64,000 bases of DNA from Sphingopyxis sp. (GTDB taxonomy: Bacteria > Pseudomonadota > Alphaproteobacteria > Sphingomonadales > Sphingomonadaceae). How positions within the stretch are numbered: position 1 is the first letter of the stretch; the number at the start of each line of letters is the position of its first letter. The stretch is from the NCBI GenBank assembly GCA_002733865.1, contig NVXM01000037.1, positions 1 to 64,000 on the forward strand. The letters run 5' to 3'. Shown in pieces: positions 35,255 to 42,889 of this stretch. Under the pieces are notes generated by a model. The model was not told the DNA's origin and ran no database searches. It saw only the letters and a list, made by a program, of their open reading frames with translations. A program made the position numbers and the translations under genes.

Positions 35255-35545
35255 CTAGCTGCGCGCCATCAAAGCACCGATGATGAGGCCCACTCCAGCG
35301 GTCGCCGCGATGCTCACGATAGGATTCGCCTGAATCGTGGTCTGCGCCTTTCTGCGGCCCTTGGTTCCCGCTTCAACCGCGTTGGCACGCGCCGAATCAA
35401 ACTTTGTTTTAGCGTTGGCGCGCAATTCCAATGCATTAGCTTGAGCATCTTCCTTGACGGCCTTCGTCAATGTTGCCAAATCTTCTTTCAACGTTTGCAG
35501 ATCTGATTTCACTGCGCCCATTTCTTCCGTATAATTACCGGTCAT
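35255..35545 (-). CDS. DUF883 (ElaB/YqjD-like) membrane-anchored protein
   Basis: A 96-aa protein: a helical, charged N-terminal part of about 70 residues (VKSDLQTLKEDLATLTKAVK) and a C-terminal glycine-rich membrane helix (IVSIAATAGVGLIIGALMA), ending in RS. This is the layout of the ElaB/YqjD family, whose E. coli members are inner-membrane stationary-phase proteins, YqjD binding ribosomes. GGAG lies 9-12 nt before the start. An EcfG-type promoter lies at 35604-35580. Confidence 0.85.
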   Translation of the reverse strand: MTGNYTEEMGAVKSDLQTLKEDLATLTKAVKEDAQANALELRANAKTKFDSARANAVEAGTKGRRKAQTTIQANPIVSIAATAGVGLIIGALMARS

Positions 35546-35579
35546 TTCTTTTTCTCCATCTTATGTTTAATAGTTATCC

Positions 35580-35604
35580 TACTACTGACCACCAAATTGG
35601 TTCC
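35580..35604 (-). promoter_or_regulatory. Sigma-EcfG-type promoter of the DUF883 gene
   Basis: On the minus strand GGAAC (35604-35600), 16 nt, then AGTA (35583-35580). The -10 part deviates (GTA for GTT) as in two neighbouring promoters. The start codon is 35 nt downstream. Confidence 0.5.
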
Positions 35605-35658
35605 AGCACCAGCCTCGATCTCTCATCTAAAAACGACCTTCATCCTGCAAATTTTTGT

Positions 35659-35683
35659 GGAACCCTTTTTTCCATTATGCGTA
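35659..35683 (+). promoter_or_regulatory. Sigma-EcfG-type promoter of phyR
   Basis: GGAAC at 35659-35663, 16 nt, then CGTA at 35680-35683, with phyR starting 27 nt later. This would give positive autoregulation of the stress response, as known for phyR in related bacteria. Confidence 0.6.
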
Positions 35684-35709
35684 GGGTGCCCATCACGGAG
35701 ATATAAGAC

Positions 35710-36507
35710 ATGTCATTAGCCCAAAGTTTAAAACCTCATCTTCCGTATCTCCGCCGCTATGCACGTGCCTTGACCGGCAGTCAGAAGAGCGGTGATGCGT
35801 TTGTAAAATCCACGCTAGAGGCGATTATCGCTGAACCCGGGTTGATCACGGAAGACGATAATATTCGCGTTCAACTATATCGCGCGTTTGCCGGCATTTG
35901 GGAAAGCGCCTATGTCAGTGTATCCGACGATCCGGATAATAACACCGCACAAGGACATCTGAACGCCATCCCGCCGATCAGCCGACAGGTGTTATTGCTG
36001 ACTGCGCTTGAAGGCTTTTCGGTTAGCGAAGTCGCGAAGATTGCGGATGTCGGCGAGAATTCGATCAACGGGCTCCTGGAAGATGCCATTGCCGAAATCG
36101 ACAAGGAGATCCGTTCCGATGTTCTGATCATCGAGGACGAAGCGCTGATTTCGATGGAATTGCAGCAGATCGTGTCCGGGCTGGGCCACCGCGTCTGCGG
36201 AACCGCCACCACGCACAAGGCCGCTCTGGAAGCGGTCGCGAAAGCGCAGCCAACCCTGGTTCTTGCGGACATTCAGCTGGCGGACGGAAGTTCCGGGATC
36301 GATGCCGTCAAGGATATCCTGGAGAAAATATCGGTGCCGGTGATCTTCATTACCGCCTTTCCCGAGCGTTTGCTTACCGGAGAACGGCCGGAGCCCACTT
36401 TTCTGATCACCAAGCCGTTTCAGCCAAATGCGATCCGCGCGGCGATCAGCCAGGCGCTGTTTTTCTCCACCGAACCCCAGGAGGGGCAACAAAAGTCGTC
36501 GAGTTGA
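35710..36507 (+). CDS. phyR: General stress response regulator PhyR (anti-anti-sigma factor)
   Basis: A 265-aa hybrid: residues 1-130 are a sigma-factor-like domain (sigma2-like HLPYLRRYARALTG; sigma4-like ISRQVLLLTALEGFSVSEVA) and residues about 136-250 a receiver domain with phosphoacceptor Asp187 (VLADIQLADGSSGID), acidic pair Glu142/Asp143, Thr215 and Lys235. When phosphorylated, the sigma-like domain binds NepR and frees the sigma factor EcfG. The gene faces nepR-ecfG convergently, with a shared terminator between. GGAG lies about 10 nt before ATG 35710. Confidence 0.96.
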   Translation: MSLAQSLKPHLPYLRRYARALTGSQKSGDAFVKSTLEAIIAEPGLITEDDNIRVQLYRAFAGIWESAYVSVSDDPDNNTAQGHLNAIPPISRQVLLLTALEGFSVSEVAKIADVGENSINGLLEDAIAEIDKEIRSDVLIIEDEALISMELQQIVSGLGHRVCGTATTHKAALEAVAKAQPTLVLADIQLADGSSGIDAVKDILEKISVPVIFITAFPERLLTGERPEPTFLITKPFQPNAIRAAISQALFFSTEPQEGQQKSSS

Positions 36508-36566
36508 TTGACGGTCGCTAACTACGGAGCAGCGATACCCGCGGTGCCGATAAAATCAGACTGCAG

Positions 36567-36603
36567 ATAGCGCACGGATCCGGCAGGAACCGTGCGCTAT
36601 TTT
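36567..36603. terminator. Terminator between phyR and ecfG
   Basis: ATAGCGCACGG (36567-36577) and CCGTGCGCTAT (36590-36600) form a perfect 11-bp stem with a 12-nt loop, followed by TTT on the plus strand. It ends phyR transcription and may also act for the convergent ecfG transcript. Confidence 0.85.
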
Positions 36604-36630
36604 CATTGTGCCGAAGGAAATCGCAAGATG

Positions 36631-37221
36631 CTAGTGAGCGATTTTTTCAACAGCACCGATAATATCTTCGAGAGCGGTGGCGGTGAGATTGGCGTGCCCC
36701 TTTGAAGCAGCGGTAAATCGCCCTTCCTCCAGAATCTCTTCCAGTGCCTTGCGTGCCCGGGAGACGCGGCTTTTCATTGTGCCAATAGCGCAATTGGCGA
36801 TGTCAGCGGCTTCCTCGTAGGAATATCCGCCGGCGCCCACCAATATGATCGCTTCCCTCTGGTCATCCGACAATTCCATCAGTCCTCGCTGCAAATCAGC
36901 AAGATGTATAGGCTCTTGCTGCGGTGCCGGTGCCGACAATATCCGTTCGGCGACCAGCTCGTCATAATTCGCGCTGAATTTCTTGCGACGCATGCTGGAA
37001 AAGAACGTGTTACGCAGAATGACAAACGTCCAGGCTCGCATCGAGGTGCCAGCGATAAAGCGATCCCGTGCAGCCCAAGCTTTCAGCAGCGTATCCTGCA
37101 CCAGGTCGTCTGCAACATCACGGTCACCCGACAGGCTTCGCCCAAATGCGCGTAGATGCGGAATTGCTTCCGTCAATTGCTCTTTGAACTGCGCGGGCGT
37201 CAGAGACTCAGGCTTACTCAT
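36631..37221 (-). CDS. ecfG: ECF sigma factor EcfG of the general stress response
   Basis: A 196-aa ECF15-type sigma factor: sigma2 (GRSLSGDRDVADDLVQDTLL, MRAWTFVILRNTFFSSMRRK) at residues about 15-85, a linker, and sigma4 (LSDDQREAIILVGAGGYSYE, IANCAIGTMKSRVSRARKAL) at about 115-170, plus a short C-terminal tail. It directs RNA polymerase to GGAAC-N16/17-CGTT-type promoters such as those found around it. Its ATG lies inside the nepR end (8-nt overlap, ATGAGTAA), so the two are translationally coupled. Confidence 0.96.
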   Translation of the reverse strand: MSKPESLTPAQFKEQLTEAIPHLRAFGRSLSGDRDVADDLVQDTLLKAWAARDRFIAGTSMRAWTFVILRNTFFSSMRRKKFSANYDELVAERILSAPAPQQEPIHLADLQRGLMELSDDQREAIILVGAGGYSYEEAADIANCAIGTMKSRVSRARKALEEILEEGRFTAASKGHANLTATALEDIIGAVEKIAH

Positions 37222-37462
37222 TTATGTCAGGCCGACTGGAGTCAGAATCATCATCGTCGTCCAGCTGATCCAAAAGCGCCAGCATGTCGTCCGGTAGCGG
37301 TTCGTCGAGAACACTCAAATACATGTTCTTCAGTCCAAGGCCTAATCGTTGCTGCATGTCTTCCTTGCTTTTCACCGGCATGTCCCTTGACTGCTCACCG
37401 TCGTCATCAAGTTTTGATGGCTCAGGTTGATTTTCATCCTGGTTTGTCAAACAATGCCTCAT
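37214..37462 (-). CDS. nepR: Anti-sigma factor NepR
   Basis: An 82-aa protein (from ATG 37462; a TTG seven codons earlier is possible). The first 40 residues are polar and variable; the NepR core is LGLGLKNMYLSVLDEPLPDD followed by MLALLDQLD, ending in an acidic tail. NepR holds EcfG inactive in unstressed cells and is captured by phosphorylated PhyR. It overlaps ecfG by 8 nt. Unusually, I see no GGAAC-type promoter on the minus strand just upstream, so nepR-ecfG may rely on another promoter. Confidence 0.93.
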   Translation of the reverse strand: MRHCLTNQDENQPEPSKLDDDGEQSRDMPVKSKEDMQQRLGLGLKNMYLSVLDEPLPDDMLALLDQLDDDDDSDSSRPDINE

Positions 37463-37536
37463 TTCGTTCGTTCGACATAACAACCGCCCATTTCACGAAA
37501 GGTTGCATATATTTTTCTATCGTAGTCCCAACCACC

Positions 37537-37561
37537 GGAACAAACACGACCAAAACGCGTT
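37537..37561 (+). promoter_or_regulatory. Sigma-EcfG-type promoter, exact consensus
   Basis: GGAAC at 37537-37541, 16 nt, CGTT at 37558-37561: an exact match. It points away from nepR toward the 73-aa gene at 37602, about 40 nt downstream. Confidence 0.78.
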
Positions 37562-37601
37562 AAGCATATAACCACAGTAATTTATACCCGGAGATTAGGT
37601 A

Positions 37602-37823
37602 ATGACTGACACAAAGAAAACAGAAAACGAATCCAACCTGAAAATGGAAGGCGAAGGAAGCCGGGAAGGTTCGCGCCGCTTTCAGGAAGCGCAGCACGAA
37701 TTTGCAGCGTCCGGCGATGTGGAAGGCAAGGCCAAAGAGGCCGCTGAGGCGGTTGATGGCGACGAGGCAGCTGAACTGGAAAAAGCCAGGAAAGCATCGG
37801 CGAAAGGCAAGACGACCGACTGA
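37602..37823 (+). CDS. Small hydrophilic stress protein, unknown family
   Basis: A 73-aa, highly charged protein without hydrophobic segments, rich in Glu, Lys and Ala (NESNLKMEGEGSREGSRRFQ; EGKAKEAAEAVDGDEAAELE). Its composition resembles disordered, late-embryogenesis or CsbD-like stress proteins, but I recognise no defined family. An exact EcfG-type promoter precedes it and a terminator follows at 37864, so it is a single-gene unit of the stress regulon, directly divergent from nepR. Confidence 0.8.
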   Translation: MTDTKKTENESNLKMEGEGSREGSRRFQEAQHEFAASGDVEGKAKEAAEAVDGDEAAELEKARKASAKGKTTD

Positions 37824-37863
37824 AGGGGGACGGACGTCGTTCCGGCCCTCAGATCATCGACGA

Positions 37864-37896
37864 GGAAAAGCGGTGGAAGAATCGAGCCGCTTTTCC
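37864..37896 (+). terminator. Terminator of the 73-aa stress gene
   Basis: GGAAAAGCGG (37864-37873) pairs perfectly with CCGCTTTTCC (37887-37896) over a 13-nt loop; the T-run is inside the 3' arm. It lies 40 nt after the stop codon and just before the stop of the convergent BLUF gene, so it may serve both. Confidence 0.75.
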
Positions 37897-37906
37897 GTTT
37901 CCGCAA

Positions 37907-38335
37907 TCAAAGGCTCGATTGTTTATCGCCAAGCGAAAGAAAGCTCTGAAAAATAGTTCTCGTGGTATCATTTACCGCTTTGTCGGACAAAATTTTGTCT
38001 AGGCCTGCGCGCGCCAGCCCTTTCTTCGAGGGCAGATAGCGTCCAGCCATATTAAATTGAGTGAATTGCCGCTTTGTCGTGTCCGACGTGCTCAGGATCG
38101 CCATCCCGCTGTGTCGCTCATCCAGACCAATAATATGAAGACGGTCGTTAACGGCTGGCCGATTGCCCTCTAGATACTGGATAAAATTAAATCCGTTGAA
38201 GACGATAAGCCCGGTAATGCCAAAACGATTATTATTCCGTTCGGCCACATCGACGATCGACAGGAATTCATTTTCGTCTAAACCGGGTCTGGCCGTGCTC
38301 ACATAGATAAGCGAGGTGATCGATTGGTGGGGCAC
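37907..38335 (-). CDS. BLUF-domain blue-light sensor
   Basis: A 142-aa short BLUF protein. Flavin-contact residues are present: Tyr11 (LIYVST), the N-N-N-R-F-G-I-T-G stretch at 34-42, and Gln53 in FIQYLEG; VNDRLHIIGLDERHSGMAI completes the domain near residue 80. The remaining 60 residues form the usual capping helices. No output domain is attached, so it must act on a partner. Its placement inside the stress island, next to genes with EcfG-type promoters, suggests a light input to stress behaviour, but no such promoter is seen for it. Confidence 0.9.
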   Translation of the reverse strand: MPHQSITSLIYVSTARPGLDENEFLSIVDVAERNNNRFGITGLIVFNGFNFIQYLEGNRPAVNDRLHIIGLDERHSGMAILSTSDTTKRQFTQFNMAGRYLPSKKGLARAGLDKILSDKAVNDTTRTIFQSFLSLGDKQSSL

Positions 38336-38440
38336 AAACTACTTTCTGCTAACGGCGGCTTCTAACCCAACCTGATTATAAAGCGTCCGATAGTGGAATG
38401 CTCCAGGGCTTGCTCTAACATAGATTAACGGAACCAGCGA

Positions 38441-39829
38441 TCATTCCACTGGCTGCTGATCGTCGAGCAAATCGGCGGAGCCGGTGCCTGACCGCTCGGA
38501 ATCGACCAATTTTTCCACATGATCTTCCGGCGACACGTCGACGGATTCTATTACCGCCGCACTTTTCGGTTTCTCGCTGGCCGGAGCGGACGATTCAACG
38601 AGATCGGCAACTACGGATAGCGACGGGGGGCCGCTATCAAACCTGAGGCGATAGATCGGTTCCGGCAAAGCGAAGCCGCATTCCTCCAGAGCATTTTTGG
38701 TGACCCGGATCGCAGCCCCTCTCGCCTTTTTGAAATCGCTGTTACGCTGATCGATCCAGCCGTGAAATGCGATTACAATGTTGGAATCGCCCACTTCCCT
38801 GATTTCCGCAGTCGCTTCCGGATCATTCAGCACGAAATCCTGCCCGTTTATAGCCAACAGCCCGGTTTCAATGGCAGCCGCAGGATCATCATCGGCATCG
38901 ACCCCGAGCTCAAAGCTGAACCGCCGCTCTGGATTGCGGGTGTAGTTTAAAATTTCTGCCTTAAAGACGGTGGCATTCGGGATCCGCAGGTGGTTGCCGT
39001 CCAGCGTCATCAGGATTGTAGCGCGGGACGTCAATCGCACGACGCGCCCTTCCCGATCGCCGATCAGAACATGATCATTGGCGCGAAACGGCTGGCGGAT
39101 GCTGAGCATGATGCTGGACATATAATTATCTACGGTATCACGGAGAGCAAAGCCGACCGCCAGCCCGATTACGCCAGCGCCGCCCAGCACCGCTCCCAGC
39201 AAAGCCGTGGCATTCAGAATGTCCAGGCCAATGAAGATCCCGATCATGATGAATAAGACGCGGATGGAACCCGCGATCAGCTCGGCCAGAAAAATATTGG
39301 GCGTGACGCGTCGCCAGAAGCCCATCAGCGAGGCAATGAAATGGCCCAGCAATCCGACCACAATCGCGGCAAGAAACGCAATCCCGATCAGGGGAAGTGC
39401 GGAGAGAAAGCTTTGCAGTGTTGCGCCGAATTTGTCGACAACCGGCTCCACATTGCTACCAACAGACAGATCGCGTTCAAATTGGCTTTCGACCGTCACC
39501 ACGCCCGACACCCGTTGGGCAATGGCCGCAGCCCGGTCGGCGGATTCGCTATCGGCGATCGGCCCGGAGAGGCGCACCACGCCAGCATCAACCGTGATTA
39601 CGATGGACTCCAGCCCTTTTATTTCCCGAAAGATGCCGCGCAACCGGTTGGCGATGGCGATATCATCGACCTCGGTCGCAGCCGGATCGATGGCCGGTTC
39701 CGGAACATTGGCAGTTTCCTCGACCGCAACCTGCGCACTGGCCTCGTCCACCAGAACCAAATTGGCCAATACGGGACCGAGGCCGATTGCCAACAGCAAC
39801 AGGCTAAACAAACGGCATTTCAGGGGCAT
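38441..39829 (-). CDS. MscS-type mechanosensitive channel with N-terminal BON domain
   Basis: A 462-aa protein: signal sequence (CRLFSLLLLAIGLGPVLA), a periplasmic BON domain (residues about 45-115: IANRLRGIFREIKGLESIVI... GVVRLSGPIADSESADRAAA), membrane helices around 135-260 with the MscS pore helix (LGAVLGGAGVIGLAVGFALR), then the cytoplasmic beta domain (NDHVLIGDREGRVVRLT, LRIPNATVFKAEILNY) and a long acidic tail. BON domains bind phospholipid or envelope surfaces. ATG 39829 has GGAGA about 5 nt upstream. EcfG-type promoter at 39879-39855. Confidence 0.9.
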   Translation of the reverse strand: MPLKCRLFSLLLLAIGLGPVLANLVLVDEASAQVAVEETANVPEPAIDPAATEVDDIAIANRLRGIFREIKGLESIVITVDAGVVRLSGPIADSESADRAAAIAQRVSGVVTVESQFERDLSVGSNVEPVVDKFGATLQSFLSALPLIGIAFLAAIVVGLLGHFIASLMGFWRRVTPNIFLAELIAGSIRVLFIMIGIFIGLDILNATALLGAVLGGAGVIGLAVGFALRDTVDNYMSSIMLSIRQPFRANDHVLIGDREGRVVRLTSRATILMTLDGNHLRIPNATVFKAEILNYTRNPERRFSFELGVDADDDPAAAIETGLLAINGQDFVLNDPEATAEIREVGDSNIVIAFHGWIDQRNSDFKKARGAAIRVTKNALEECGFALPEPIYRLRFDSGPPSLSVVADLVESSAPASEKPKSAAVIESVDVSPEDHVEKLVDSERSGTGSADLLDDQQPVE

Positions 39830-39854
39830 AAATCTCCAATCGTCAGCGCAGTCA

Positions 39855-39879
39855 TACGCCATACCATAACAATAGTTCC
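39855..39879 (-). promoter_or_regulatory. Sigma-EcfG-type promoter of the BON-MscS gene
   Basis: On the minus strand GGAAC (39879-39875), 16 nt, CGTA (39858-39855); start codon 26 nt downstream at 39829. It is back to back with another such promoter at 39903. Confidence 0.55.
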
Positions 39880-39902
39880 GGCGGCCAAGTAAAATATAGT
39901 CG

Positions 39903-39927
39903 GGAACCGAACAGATCGTCCGATGTT
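39903..39927 (+). promoter_or_regulatory. Sigma-EcfG-type promoter of the PA2169-like gene
   Basis: GGAAC at 39903-39907, 16 nt, TGTT at 39924-39927; start codon 34 nt downstream at 39961. Confidence 0.6.
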
Positions 39928-39960
39928 TATTCAGCATAGCAATTATGAAATGAGGACGAC

Positions 39961-40404
39961 ATGACAAACTCAGCATCTATCGATTCATTGAACGATATCC
40001 TCGAAACGCTCACCGATTCAAAACAGGGTTATGAAAAAGCGGCAGAGATCGCGGATCGCGATACGTTCAAGGATTTCTTCTCCCGTCGCGCGGCCTCTCG
40101 CAGTGCGATGTCTGCTGCCGTGCGCAGTGAAATCATCGAACTCGGCGGCACGCCGGAAAACGAAGGCACGATATTGGCGTCTGCCCATCGCGTGTTCATG
40201 GGCCTGAGCGCCGCATTGCAAGACAATGACGAAGCAGCGATCGAAGCGGTAGAAACTGGCGAGGAGCATCTTCGCAAAAAGTTCGAAAAAGCGCTGGAAA
40301 ATGACGATTTGACGCCATCGGCAAAAACGCTGCTCAAAAACTATCAAGGCGAATTGAGAGCGGACGGTCGCCTCATCGACTATCTCGAAGAAGCCACTTC
40401 TTAA
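39961..40404 (+). CDS. PA2169-family four-helix-bundle protein (DUF2383)
   Basis: A 147-aa all-helical protein of the DUF2383 family (SIDSLNDILETLTDSKQGYE; FFSRRAASRSAMSAAVRSEI; AIEAVETGEEHLRKKFEKAL). It is ferritin-like in shape; Glu and His residues that could bind metal are present (EEHLRKKFE) but a complete di-iron site is not obvious. Such proteins are typical of general stress regulons. Promoter at 39903; PLDc_N-type and DUF202 genes follow on the same strand. Confidence 0.88.
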   Translation: MTNSASIDSLNDILETLTDSKQGYEKAAEIADRDTFKDFFSRRAASRSAMSAAVRSEIIELGGTPENEGTILASAHRVFMGLSAALQDNDEAAIEAVETGEEHLRKKFEKALENDDLTPSAKTLLKNYQGELRADGRLIDYLEEATS

Positions 40405-40443
40405 ACCCGCAACTTCGACAATTGTAAAACAAGGGAAATTATC

Positions 40444-40629
40444 ATGGAATATGGAATTATTGGTCTACTGATTTTAGCATTGGACATCTGGGCACTGCTC
40501 AGCGTTTGGGGCAGCGGTTCGTCAGTGGGCGCGAAGATTATTTGGTCATTGATCATTCTTATCCTGCCAGTCATCGGCCTGATACTCTGGTTCTTCTTCG
40601 GGCCAAGAGGGTCTGCACGGGCAATCTAG
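40444..40629 (+). CDS. PLDc_N-domain small membrane protein
   Basis: A 61-aa protein of two membrane helices (IIGLLILALDIWALLSVW; IIWSLIILILPVIGLILWFF) ending FFGPRGSARAI; the conserved PVIGLILWFFFGPR is the PLD nuclease N-terminal (PLDc_N) signature. These free-standing modules occur beside phospholipase D-like enzymes, here about 0.8 kb away at 41373. It lies 39 nt downstream of the PA2169-like gene and is probably cotranscribed with it. Confidence 0.88.
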   Translation: MEYGIIGLLILALDIWALLSVWGSGSSVGAKIIWSLIILILPVIGLILWFFFGPRGSARAI

Positions 40630-40757
40630 TTCACAAGACACAGATCTGGTAACAAGTACCAGAATATAAATCCGATATTCGTCCATTTCAGGCCGCCTAT
40701 CGGAGCTTTTTTGTAGGGATCATCCTTCAGACCAAATACGGCTCAGAGGAAAGAAAA

Positions 40758-41165
40758 ATGGGTAAAGAATCGTCCAGCAATGCGTTGGCAAATGAACGGA
40801 CGGATTTGGCCGAGGACCGAACCGAATGGGCCGAAGACCGGACGATCATGGCCAACGAGCGGACCTTTGCCGGCTGGATGAGGACGGGGCTCGCTGCGGT
40901 CGGGATCGGCCTCGGTTTCAATGCTCTGTTTGGCAAGCTCGAACCGCTTTGGGTGCCGAAAGGCATAGCAACCCTATTCATGATCATCGGCATTTTCATT
41001 TTCTGGGTGGCGCAGCGCAACGGCTGCGCTGTGCAATCCCGACTGAGTTCCCATCAAGCCACACCAGTCAAACCCACGAATATCCGCATCATCTCCGGCT
41101 TGATGGCCTCTGGCTCCCTGTCACTTATCGTCGCCATCTGGATCATGGAATTTGAGACTCAATGA
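40758..41165 (+). CDS. DUF202 (YidH-type) membrane protein
   Basis: A 135-aa protein with the DUF202 signature NERTFAGWMRTGLAAVGIG in the first helix and two more hydrophobic helices (ATLFMIIGIFIFWVAQ; SGLMASGSLSLIVAIWIM). The N-terminus contains repeats of the ERTDLAEDRTEWAEDRT type. Function unknown. It follows the PLDc_N gene by 128 nt; no GGAAC motif is seen in that gap. Confidence 0.88.
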   Translation: MGKESSSNALANERTDLAEDRTEWAEDRTIMANERTFAGWMRTGLAAVGIGLGFNALFGKLEPLWVPKGIATLFMIIGIFIFWVAQRNGCAVQSRLSSHQATPVKPTNIRIISGLMASGSLSLIVAIWIMEFETQ

Positions 41166-41223
41166 CGCCGGATTGCAACCAATTCAGCTTTCGGCGGTAG
41201 GTATAGGGAAGGCTATTCAACGA

Positions 41224-41355
41224 ATGAAGGAACAACACGTGCGTTTTATTATCAGAACCATCGCGGCCGGGGCAATTTCGATTGCCGCAAAAATCATCAT
41301 CAAGAAATTGCAGGAAAAAGACGAGCCTGAAACGGCGGCCTATCCGGCTGAGTAA
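41224..41355 (+). CDS. Very small putative membrane peptide
   Basis: A 43-aa frame beginning MKEQHVRFIIRT, with one weak amphipathic segment (IIRTIAAGAISIAAKIIIKK) and an acidic C-terminus (EKDEPETAAYPAE). An alternative GTG start at 41239 has AAGGA about 6 nt upstream and would give 38 aa. No family recognised. The codon use and the position in the gap between DUF202 and the PLD-like gene make it plausible but not certain. Confidence 0.45.
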   Translation: MKEQHVRFIIRTIAAGAISIAAKIIIKKLQEKDEPETAAYPAE

Positions 41356-41372
41356 GATATTGAATCGGTGAT

Positions 41373-42803
41373 CTAGGACCGCCGCGATGCGATCCCGGCG
41401 AACCCATCATCGGCGCGCTCCGGATCGAGAATATCATTCTCGGCCAGCCATTCATCGACAGCATTTACATCCGGTATCTGATAGGCACGCAGGGTCCGGC
41501 CATCATGGCTCAGGCGTTTGATCGTCTCGATCAATGACCCCGTTTCTTCTATAGATTTTCGGATATCACTTTCGTTCACGTCCAAATGCTCTGCCAGCAG
41601 GTCATTGCGAGTATGGGCGATCTGACCCGAAACCTTACCATCACCGTCACCATCTCCAGGCGCTTCCAAGGCAACGTCACATTCACTGTCAAAGCCTAGG
41701 GAACGGTTATTGAAATTTGACGATCCAACCCGAAGATATCGATCGTCCACGGTCAATATCTTGGCATGCACATAGATTGGGGTGCCCTCCGCGTTGAATG
41801 GATGGAACATCTGAAAACGATCATATTTATCCCGCGCCTTTACCGCTTTGAAAAGCCGCGCACGGGTTGAGTCCATGATTTCGGATTCGAGCCATCCTTC
41901 GGCGCTTTGGGGATTGACGATAACCACCTCCGGCCCGTCCGGCTCTGACAGTCGCGTAGCGATTGCATTAGCCACTCGCGCAGACGCAAAATACTGGCTT
42001 TCTGCATAGATAAAATTCTCGGCGGCGGCGATCAGGTCGAGACAGAGGCTTTCGATCTCGTAGACGCCCTCCTGATCATCCATCTCCGGCAAGGTGCGCG
42101 CCAGTGCGACTTGGCAATCGGTGAACTCGGCATCCAGGTCTTTCGGCCAGCAATCGGCCTTTGCAGTGACCGGCTTTGGCTTTTTTCCGCCGGCATCGTT
42201 CCAGTGTTGGACGGCATATTCGGCGAGTCCGCCGGCGAGATCTCCCTGCACTACCATGGCTGCATCATGCCACGGCCCTGCATCATTGCCATCCGGCTGC
42301 AGGCGATATTCCTGGTCCTCTTTGTGGCTGCGTGTATCCCAGCGGTTATTGGCGACGTCGATCCCGCTGCAGAATGCGGTATCCTCATCGATCACGATGA
42401 CCTTTTGGTGATGCGCCGCTCCCACGGGATGATGCGCATCGAGCTTGAAATGGACCCGCGGGTGAAACAGCCAGCGGGCAAGGGTCCAAAGGCTGGAAGC
42501 ACGAAACAGGGATTTCAGCGCACCAGTATCCCAGCGCAACACGTAAATATCCAGATCGCGATTGTTCTTCAGCAACCAGTCGAAATATGCACCAATCCGC
42601 AACGGCCCGTCTGGCTCCTCGATCGTATCATGCATTTCAACCCGTTCATCGAAATCCCAGCCCAGCAGCATCACTCGCTGTTTGGCCTGCGCAAGAGACT
42701 TCCGAACGGCGCGAAAATAATTTTCGCCGTCGATTAAAACGGTGGCCTTCTGGGCATGCTCTACGCGCCAGCAGTTTTCCCCGGGCTTAAACAGTTTCGA
42801 CAT
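41373..42803 (-). CDS. Phospholipase D-like enzyme (cardiolipin synthase-type)
   Basis: A 476-aa protein with two HKD motifs: HHQKVIVIDEDTAFCSGID near residue 140 and VHAKILTVDDRYLRVGSSNF near 345, both with the following G/S and D. It starts directly in the cytosolic domain without membrane helices, which is closer to soluble PLD-type phosphodiesterases or ClsB-like enzymes than to classic cardiolipin synthase. ATG 42803 follows the conserved start MSKLFKPGENCWRVE. A GGAAC-type promoter overlaps the leader, so the message may be nearly leaderless. Confidence 0.88.
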   Translation of the reverse strand: MSKLFKPGENCWRVEHAQKATVLIDGENYFRAVRKSLAQAKQRVMLLGWDFDERVEMHDTIEEPDGPLRIGAYFDWLLKNNRDLDIYVLRWDTGALKSLFRASSLWTLARWLFHPRVHFKLDAHHPVGAAHHQKVIVIDEDTAFCSGIDVANNRWDTRSHKEDQEYRLQPDGNDAGPWHDAAMVVQGDLAGGLAEYAVQHWNDAGGKKPKPVTAKADCWPKDLDAEFTDCQVALARTLPEMDDQEGVYEIESLCLDLIAAAENFIYAESQYFASARVANAIATRLSEPDGPEVVIVNPQSAEGWLESEIMDSTRARLFKAVKARDKYDRFQMFHPFNAEGTPIYVHAKILTVDDRYLRVGSSNFNNRSLGFDSECDVALEAPGDGDGDGKVSGQIAHTRNDLLAEHLDVNESDIRKSIEETGSLIETIKRLSHDGRTLRAYQIPDVNAVDEWLAENDILDPERADDGFAGIASRRS

Positions 42804-42811
42804 GGATAATA

Positions 42812-42836
42812 AACCTTTCCCGTCGGTTGCAGTTCC
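42812..42836 (-). promoter_or_regulatory. Possible sigma-EcfG-type promoter of the PLD-like gene
   Basis: On the minus strand GGAAC (42836-42832), 17 nt, GTT (42814-42812). The -10 part is only 9 nt from the start codon, so the transcript would be almost leaderless; it may be a chance match. Confidence 0.4.
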
Positions 42837-42889
42837 CGGTACCACAATATGACGTGCAACCAATCGGTTATTTCGGAGTTTCTGGACCC

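Noticed and set aside
38430..38460. GGAAC near 38430 on the plus strand
   Set aside because: No GTT or GTA at 16-17 nt, and the strand points antisense into the BON-MscS gene.
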